Of a DNA stretch of 64,000 bases, positions 59,118-64,000 are shown piece after piece. Position 1 is the first letter of the stretch. Each line of letters starts with the position of its first letter. The translations under genes were made by a program, and so were the position numbers. Origin of the DNA: JBLHKS01 sp047620505 (GTDB lineage Bacteria; Verrucomicrobiota; Verrucomicrobiia; Verrucomicrobiales; DEV007); assembly GCA_047620505.1 (NCBI GenBank), contig JBLHKS010000007.1, forward strand, positions 28,497 to 92,496, given 5' to 3'. The notes below the pieces were generated by a model. It saw nothing but the letters and a program-made list of their open reading frames with translations. It had not been told where the DNA came from and did not search any database.

Positions 59118-62100
59118 TCACTCAACCGTAAACGAGATCGCCTCGGTTTTGGTGACCCGATGCTGGTTCGCGCTTGGACGGCGAAGGACCGCTGCGTAGC
59201 CTTCCCAGAGTTCGATGTCCGCCCGATAAGCGTAGGTTCCGAGAAGCAGGCGATTGGCGGTGGTGCGCGCGGTCAAAACTCGTGGGCCAAAGGATCGTCC
59301 CTGAATTACGATTTCGCGGACACCGCCAGGCAGACTTCGAAAGTTATCGAAATAGGTGCAGACATTGTCCCCACGTTTGAAGCCGATGATGTCCCAAGCT
59401 GCGCCCATGCTTTCCTCAGCCTGTGCCGCGAGCTTGAACGTCGCGGTGTTCCCGGTCATCGCCAGCCGGAGATTTTCGAGCGAGAGCCCTCCCGGGAAAT
59501 CATAAGAGTAATAGCGGTCTTTGCTTTCGTGAGCGAGGCGCGGAAGCGAAAACGCAATGTGGGCGGCACCCACGGAGACATCCTGGGGGGCACCAACGGA
59601 GTAGGTGCCAGTGAAAGTGCCGTCTTTGAACCAGAAAATCACTTCAAAGCGGACGTCATCCTCGAGAATCATTTTCCAACTGAATTCGTTGCCGTCAAAC
59701 CCGGGTGGTTCTTCATGCCGGATGAATCGACGAGTTCGAGTTCGGTTCTCCTGATATTTTTCTTCAAAATACGTTTTTGAACTGCTGTAACTGAAAACTA
59801 CCGGGTTCTGAAGGTAACCGCCCTCCTCTCCTTTCAGGAAGATGTAAGCGCGCGCTTCTGGCTGGCAGAGAACGAGGTCGTAGGTATCGGACTCGATTGT
59901 CTGGAGTTCGTCGAACCGACCCTTGTAGGTGCTGGCCCGATATTCGTAGAACAGCTTTCCTACCCGCTCAGCCCGCTGCATCGCGTGATTCACGCCTTCG
60001 ACCTCCGGCAGCGTCTCCTCGACCGCAACCATGATCGGCTTCGGCTCGGTCGATTCCGGCCGGAGAATCGAAACCAGCGACGGCATTTTCTTTCCGTTGC
60101 TGCGGCGGGCGACTTTTGTGTCCATCACGCCAAGAAACTCGGTCTCGTCTTCGGCGGGCTGGACGTAGGTTTTAACCTTGTTCCGGCTGAGTTTCTTTCC
60201 GAGCTCCTGAGCAAGGTCTTCATCGACGTAATCCTCGAAATCCGAAAATACGTAGAGCGCGTCGATCTTCTGGGTGATGAGGAAATCCATCGCGGACGAC
60301 ACCCGGTTGTGGCCGCCGACAGCCAGAAACAGATTCTGCCGAGTGCGCATCGTTTTGATGAGTCGATCAACTGAAAGCTGCGGTGCCTTTCGCGGAAGAT
60401 CGCCCCAGAGAAACCAATACGGCGTGGTTCGTCCGTCGCGACTTGGCACGACCTCTTCGCCGATCACCGGTCGAATCTCGGACGGGCGGCCGCTTGGCCT
60501 GACCAAGGCGTTGTTCACGAAGACGATCGGCGCGTCTTTGAAATTCCGATCAATTTCTCGAATAACCTGAGGCAAATATTCGGCCATCGACCCCGACACA
60601 TCGAGAATCACGCCTAACACTTTTCCTTCGACCTTTTCGCCGAACAGCATCGTCGAATCGCCCGCACTCGCCGCCGTCGCAAAGTCCATCGACGGCGTGA
60701 AGGTCGTTCCGTAAGCCATCGTCGCGTCCGCAGCCGCGAAGTTCGAATTCGAGATCGCAACTTCAGACTCCGCCACGGCAGAAATGATATCAGGAATCGA
60801 TTGAGCCATCGAAGTCGGCTGTCGATTGACCTGCTTCTGAACTTCCTCAACTTCGAGCGTCGGATCCGGGTTGGAGTGGCTTGGCGTCGCGTAAATTACG
60901 GGCGGAATGACCGAATTGATCGCCATGACCGCGATGCTGAGAAGAACCCCGATTCCGAGGTGAATCAGCAGCGTGACCACCATCGCGTTGATCAGCGTCT
61001 GTCTGCGCCGCTTTTTGATGATCAAAGCGGCCTCTTTGTCTGCCGCTCTGAGGTCAAGATCAGGAGTCGCGACCAACTCGCCATCCTCTGTGTAAGGCGC
61101 GGCGACGTTGATATCGTCGGCCGAGTGCTTCGGCTCGAAAATGGAATCGTCCGGCGCTTTGTAATCGTAAACTTCCGGAACTTCGCGGTCCGTCGCGACC
61201 CAGACAGCTCCGCGCTCCGGCTGCACGAATTCCTCTGGAGTGTAGGCGACTGGCGCGGGTGCCGACTCCTCGAAAGCCAGTTTGGGCTTCTCGATTTCCT
61301 CGATTTCGGTAACCAAATTGGCCTCCGGCTCATCCTCGATTGCTTGACGCAGCGTCCGTGTCGGAAAATTTCCCGGCTCAGGAAAAAAGACGCCAGCCGG
61401 TTCCGGGCGTTTGCGAACTTTCAGCTTGGGGGCCGCAGGGACCGGTTTCACCGGAATTTCGACGACTTCTTCTTTAGCCTCCTCAGCAGCTGCTGGTTCG
61501 GGGGCATCGAGAGCGTCGTCGATTTCAATCTGGGCTTCACCAAGCTCTTCCGGCATGGCGACCTGCGGACTGAACTCCATTCGTGGTGCCATCGCCGGTT
61601 CCGGAGCCGCTTCGACGATCGGCTCCGGTTCGGGCTCGCTGAAGACCGGTTCGGACGGCGCAAGCGGCTCGACTGCTGCGAGCGGCTCGGTTGGCGCAAG
61701 CGGTTCGGTTGGCGCAAGCGGTTCGACTGCTGCGAGCGGCTCGGTTGGCGCAAGCGGTTCGACTGGTGCAATCGCTCCAGACGGTGCCGCCGCAAAATTC
61801 CCGTAAGCCGCGTCCAATTCCGGCTCCGAACCGGCCAGCGATCCATCCAGCGAAGTCGCCGTGATGTAGTGGCGCATCGCCAAATTCGCATCCTCTTCCC
61901 CATGCGCGATCGTCGCCATCGTCAGGTGGGCGTTGGCGTTCGCGGGGTTCGCATCCAGCACTGGCTGAACGATGTCGCGCGAACCTGGCGAACCGCATCG
62001 CGCGTAGCACCGCGCCGCCAGCAGAAGTCCGGCCTCGTCATTCGGCAGATGTTTGACGTCCGCGAGTTGGGCACGAGCCTCGTCCTTTTGTCCTTCAGTC

Positions 62101-62189
62101 AGGTGGGCTTCGATCAGGCCGAGTCGGCTCTCCCAGTCATCCGGATTGGCCGCTAGTACCTTGGTCAGAGCGTTGATGATGGCAGACAT
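59118..62189 (-). CDS. TPR-TM-VWA protein with Glu/Pro/Ala repeats
   Basis: 1023 aa, ATG at 62189. Residues ~1-130 are TPR-like helices (SAIINALTKVLAANPDDWESRLGLIEAHLTEGQKDEARAQL, LLLAARCYARCG, ANAHLTMATIAHGEEDANLAMRHYITATSL). A low-complexity EPLAP/EPLAA region (~137-200) and an acidic Pro-rich linker follow. One TM helix (~403-430) leads to an extracytoplasmic VWA domain with a full MIDAS start DVSGSMAEY (Asp about 528). The C-terminal ~300 residues are beta-rich (GEEGGYLQNPVVFSYSSSKTYFEEKYQ..., IVIQGRSFGPRV). The topology implies a cytoplasmic TPR and an external VWA. Its partner is unknown. A palindrome at 61484 encodes PAAAE. Confidence 0.85.
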   Translation of the reverse strand: MSAIINALTKVLAANPDDWESRLGLIEAHLTEGQKDEARAQLADVKHLPNDEAGLLLAARCYARCGSPGSRDIVQPVLDANPANANAHLTMATIAHGEEDANLAMRHYITATSLDGSLAGSEPELDAAYGNFAAAPSGAIAPVEPLAPTEPLAAVEPLAPTEPLAPTEPLAAVEPLAPSEPVFSEPEPEPIVEAAPEPAMAPRMEFSPQVAMPEELGEAQIEIDDALDAPEPAAAEEAKEEVVEIPVKPVPAAPKLKVRKRPEPAGVFFPEPGNFPTRTLRQAIEDEPEANLVTEIEEIEKPKLAFEESAPAPVAYTPEEFVQPERGAVWVATDREVPEVYDYKAPDDSIFEPKHSADDINVAAPYTEDGELVATPDLDLRAADKEAALIIKKRRRQTLINAMVVTLLIHLGIGVLLSIAVMAINSVIPPVIYATPSHSNPDPTLEVEEVQKQVNRQPTSMAQSIPDIISAVAESEVAISNSNFAAADATMAYGTTFTPSMDFATAASAGDSTMLFGEKVEGKVLGVILDVSGSMAEYLPQVIREIDRNFKDAPIVFVNNALVRPSGRPSEIRPVIGEEVVPSRDGRTTPYWFLWGDLPRKAPQLSVDRLIKTMRTRQNLFLAVGGHNRVSSAMDFLITQKIDALYVFSDFEDYVDEDLAQELGKKLSRNKVKTYVQPAEDETEFLGVMDTKVARRSNGKKMPSLVSILRPESTEPKPIMVAVEETLPEVEGVNHAMQRAERVGKLFYEYRASTYKGRFDELQTIESDTYDLVLCQPEARAYIFLKGEEGGYLQNPVVFSYSSSKTYFEEKYQENRTRTRRFIRHEEPPGFDGNEFSWKMILEDDVRFEVIFWFKDGTFTGTYSVGAPQDVSVGAAHIAFSLPRLAHESKDRYYSYDFPGGLSLENLRLAMTGNTATFKLAAQAEESMGAAWDIIGFKRGDNVCTYFDNFRSLPGGVREIVIQGRSFGPRVLTARTTANRLLLGTYAYRADIELWEGYAAVLRRPSANQHRVTKTEAISFTVE
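61650..61779 (-). repeat. Short tandem repeats in the VWA protein
   Basis: In-frame units encoding EPLAP-T/EPLAA-V, alternating GCAAGCGGTTCGGTTG-type and GCTGCGAGCGGCTC-type 15-bp units. Nearly identical copies imply recent slippage or duplication. Confidence 0.85.
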
Positions 62190-62506
62190 GGGCGTTTCGG
62201 TTAAAAGTTGTCGGGAAATTTCAGAAAAATCATTCGCGAAATCCGCTTTCTTCAAAAATAGCGGAAATCCGCCTCCAAAGGAAGCATGAATTCAATGTAC
62301 GACGCAGCTGAGCGCGTTTTCCTGGGACCACGCGCAAAAACGCCCTGAATCTTCTCTAAACCACTGCTAAAAACCGCCGCAACTTTCTACAATCCACTCC
62401 AGCAGTTGCTGGATTTCCGCTGCCTTGCCACTTGCCGCTGGTCGCGCCCATTTTTTCCCGAAAATTTGACGATGGACCGCCGTTCGCTCCCAAGTTAAAG
62501 AGAAAG
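62190..62506. other. Divergent region between VWA and TauD-like genes
   Basis: 317 bp. It contains a degenerate palindrome (CAGCAGTTGCTG, 62400-62411) and otherwise no ORF, RNA or terminator that I can support. Both neighbouring promoters presumably lie here. Confidence 0.5.
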
Positions 62507-63484
62507 ATGATCTCTGTTCGCGAAGCTGAAGTCGAAGGCCTTCAAACCTGGGGCGGGAGCCCGTTTCCGCTGGTTCAATTGTGTGAAAGTCAGGACGCGA
62601 CCCTGGACGATACGAAATCCTGGATTGCGGAGAATCGCGAGGACCTGAATCGGCGTGCAGCCGAGCATGGGGCGATTCTTTTCCGTGGATTTCCGCTGTC
62701 GACCGATCAGGATTTCGACGCGTTCATCACGGCGTTCGATTTTCCGAACTTTAAATACCAGGACTCGCTTTCGAACGCCGTGCGCACGAACCGAACGGAG
62801 CGAGTTTTCACCGCGAACGAAGCGCCGCCGGACGTGACGATTTTCCTGCATCACGAAATGGCGCAGACCCCGATCTACCCGAGCAAACTCTTCTTTTTCT
62901 GTGAGCACGCTGCGGAGACGGGCGGAGCGACGCCGCTTTGCCGCTCGGATGTGCTTTTCGATCGGATGCTCGAGGAATGCCCGAAGTTCGCCAGCGATTG
63001 CGAGTCGAAAGGCCTGCTCTATCGAAATGTGATGCCGGACAGCGACGATGCGAATTCCGGAATGGGCCGGAGTTGGCAGAGCACTTTCAGCGTCGAAACG
63101 CGTGAGGAGGCCGAGGCGGCGATGGCCAGGTTAGGCTATTCGGCCGAGTGGCTTGACGACGGTTGTCTGCGGGCGACGACGCCCGTTTTGCAGGCAGTCC
63201 GCGATCTCGGCGATGGTCGGAAATCGTTCTTCAACCAGCTGATCGCCGCGTTCAAAGGCTGGAAAGATGAGCGGAACGATCCGGCGAAAGCGATCACTTT
63301 CGGCGACGGCTCGCCGCTCGATCCAGCGGACGCGAACAAGGCGGCGGATCTGGCTGAAGAAATCACGTTCGACGTCCCCTGGCAGACCGGCGACGTCGCG
63401 CTGGTTGACAATTTCGTGACGATGCACGGCCGACGGACGTTCACCGGAACGCGTAAAGTTCTGGCGTCGCTGGTTGCGGCTTGA
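62507..63484 (+). CDS. TauD/TfdA-family Fe(II)/2-oxoglutarate dioxygenase-like protein
   Basis: 325 aa, ATG at 62507. The 2-His-1-carboxylate site is visible: His-x-Glu in TIFLHHEMAQTPIYPSKLFFFCE and the distal His in VALVDNFVTMHGRRTFTG, with the 2-oxoglutarate-binding Arg in GTRKVLASLVA. Other family blocks: GAILFRGFPLSTDQDFDAFI, ETGGATPLCRSDVLFDRM, GRSWQSTFSVETREEAEAAM. It resembles SyrP/clavaminate-synthase-type members. Substrate unknown. It is divergent from the VWA gene and convergent with the DUF4159 gene, stops abutting at 63484/63485. Confidence 0.85.
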   Translation: MISVREAEVEGLQTWGGSPFPLVQLCESQDATLDDTKSWIAENREDLNRRAAEHGAILFRGFPLSTDQDFDAFITAFDFPNFKYQDSLSNAVRTNRTERVFTANEAPPDVTIFLHHEMAQTPIYPSKLFFFCEHAAETGGATPLCRSDVLFDRMLEECPKFASDCESKGLLYRNVMPDSDDANSGMGRSWQSTFSVETREEAEAAMARLGYSAEWLDDGCLRATTPVLQAVRDLGDGRKSFFNQLIAAFKGWKDERNDPAKAITFGDGSPLDPADANKAADLAEEITFDVPWQTGDVALVDNFVTMHGRRTFTGTRKVLASLVAA

Positions 63485-64000
63485 TCAGTCCTTTTCGGCT
63501 TCGTTCAGCGCTGCCAGCCATTTGCTGTACTCGTAGTGCGCGTAGAAAATGACGTTCGTGCCCAGCTGAAAGCAATTTTCCCAGATTTCGCGTTTCACAC
63601 CCGCGTGACCGTCCGCCCAGGCATCGCCGATGTCGCCAGGATGATAATAAACGACCAGCCGTCCGTCCACGACCCAGCCCCAGGCGTCCTTTCCGCCGTG
63701 CGGTGCAACGTAGGGCAAAAACGGGATCGCTTTGGGCGAAGTGTGAATCTGATGATCGAGCGGCACGCGAACGGCTTGAACCGTCGGGAGGACTTTTTTC
63801 ATCATGTTGAAAAACTGCCCGTGCCAGCCGCTGCTTCCCCCATTGTCGGCGAAAATCATGCCGTGTTTATCCAAGAGATATTCCCGGAGCGTCTCGACTT
63901 CGCTTTTTGAAACGATGATGCTTTTCTGGCCGGTCATGTAGACCATCGGCGGACTTTTTCCGATGGGGAAATTCTCCAGATCGCTGATTCGCCGCGACTC
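63485..64000 (-). CDS. DUF4159 domain-containing protein, partial (N-terminus beyond right edge)
   Basis: 171 codons visible; the frame is open to the window edge, so the start lies outside. ENFPIGKSPPMVYMTGQKSIIVSKSEVETLREYLLDKHGMIFADNGGSSGWHGQFFNMMKKVLPTVQAVRVPLDHQIHTSPKAIPFLPYVAPHGGKDAWGWVVDGRLVVYYHPGDIGDAWADGH is a clear DUF4159 core. The rest of the protein (an N-terminal part) is missing. DUF4159 proteins in this phylum are usually secreted; their function is unknown. Confidence 0.85.
   Translation of the reverse strand, partial: ESRRISDLENFPIGKSPPMVYMTGQKSIIVSKSEVETLREYLLDKHGMIFADNGGSSGWHGQFFNMMKKVLPTVQAVRVPLDHQIHTSPKAIPFLPYVAPHGGKDAWGWVVDGRLVVYYHPGDIGDAWADGHAGVKREIWENCFQLGTNVIFYAHYEYSKWLAALNEAEKD

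Larger units (their letters stand above)
828..61495. repeat. Iterated palindrome family CAGCAGCTGCTG (dispersed)
   Basis: Starts of perfect 12-mers: 3459, 5411, 8304, 14566, 16352, 18146, 19501, 21124, 22012, 27820, 36185, 40503, 43595, 44888, 46500, 47330, 47622, 48593, 50013, 57501, 58164, 61484 (22 copies). Copies differing only at an end base: 828, 7069, 9451, 10318, 23130, 25600, 28933, 39381 (final C); 12051; 37225. That is 32 copies of the 10-base core AGCAGCTGCT. Near-matches: 2687, 4177, 23762, 28582, 30120, 31099, 32776, 34903, 41529, 46057, 51050, 53191, 55301, 56144, 62400. By base composition I estimate about 0.006 perfect 12-mers expected in 64 kb. Genic copies encode QQLL/EQLL or AAA; six perfect copies plus the one-off 12051 copy lie between genes. 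Confidence 0.95.

Noticed and set aside
60801..62156. Long open frame (451 codons) on the plus strand
   Set aside because: Antisense to the TPR-VWA gene, Arg-rich and repetitive because it reads the opposite strand of the EPLAP repeats.

Overview
The window looks like chromosomal DNA of a Verrucomicrobiota-type bacterium, or a close PVC-superphylum relative. The evidence is the gene content: DUF1501, DUF1552 and DUF1592 cytochrome-type proteins, DUF1080, an arylsulfatase, hydroxypyruvate-isomerase-like TIM barrels with Tat leaders, a Ser/Thr kinase with PEGA and FGE-fold domains next to an ECF sigma factor, and a tgt-yajC-secDF cluster with SecD and SecF fused. G+C is moderately high. No rRNA, tRNA, CRISPR array, prophage or large island was seen. 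Coding density is high, with many small gaps and several 4-bp gene overlaps.

Layout. 1-6.4 kb: a nucleotidyltransferase-fold protein cut by the left edge, RecQ, a secreted SGNH hydrolase, a DUF1080 protein and a secreted protein with an internal duplication. 6.5-12 kb: a bacterial alpha-2-macroglobulin with a thioester motif. 12.3-16.3 kb: an ECF sigma factor overlapped by a large kinase with ten 15-residue repeats. 16.4-21.0 kb: a DUF1501 protein, a small membrane protein, a dNTPase, a sialidase-like protein and a small c-type cytochrome. 21.1-29.1 kb (minus strand): an SHD1/HMA-like protein, a Mn-type pyrophosphatase, CrcB, an M29 aminopeptidase and an esterase-gamma-glutamyltransferase fusion. 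29.2-29.9 kb: a REP-associated tyrosine transposase between structured inverted repeats. 30-38.4 kb: a sulfatase, a TIM barrel, a second DUF1501 protein, a DUF2007 protein, gpmI, a SpmA-SpmB fusion and a YbjN-like protein. 38.5-46.6 kb: a hybrid histidine kinase, then a DUF1552/DUF1592/TIM-barrel group interrupted by a ParDE-type toxin-antitoxin pair. 46.7-53.1 kb: a membrane protein, a secreted coiled-coil protein, tgt, yajC, secDF and rpsU. 53.2-64 kb: a pseudokinase, a hypothetical protein, gluconokinase, a second ECF sigma factor, membrane and PQQ-propeller proteins, an AlbA_2-like protein, a TPR/VWA protein, a TauD-like dioxygenase and a DUF4159 protein cut by the right edge.

The most striking unexplained signal is a short perfect palindrome, CAGCAGCTGCTG. 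It recurs exactly 22 times, and its 10-base core 32 times, roughly once per gene or per 2 kb. It lies both inside genes and between them. In genes it is confined to two reading frames (QQLL/EQLL or AAA). Near-matches fill the two long stretches without a perfect copy. This resembles a highly iterated palindrome such as cyanobacterial HIP1 or a genome-wide uptake or architecture signal; its role here is unknown. The second notable element is the RAYT unit, whose flanking repeats show a compensatory base-pair change.
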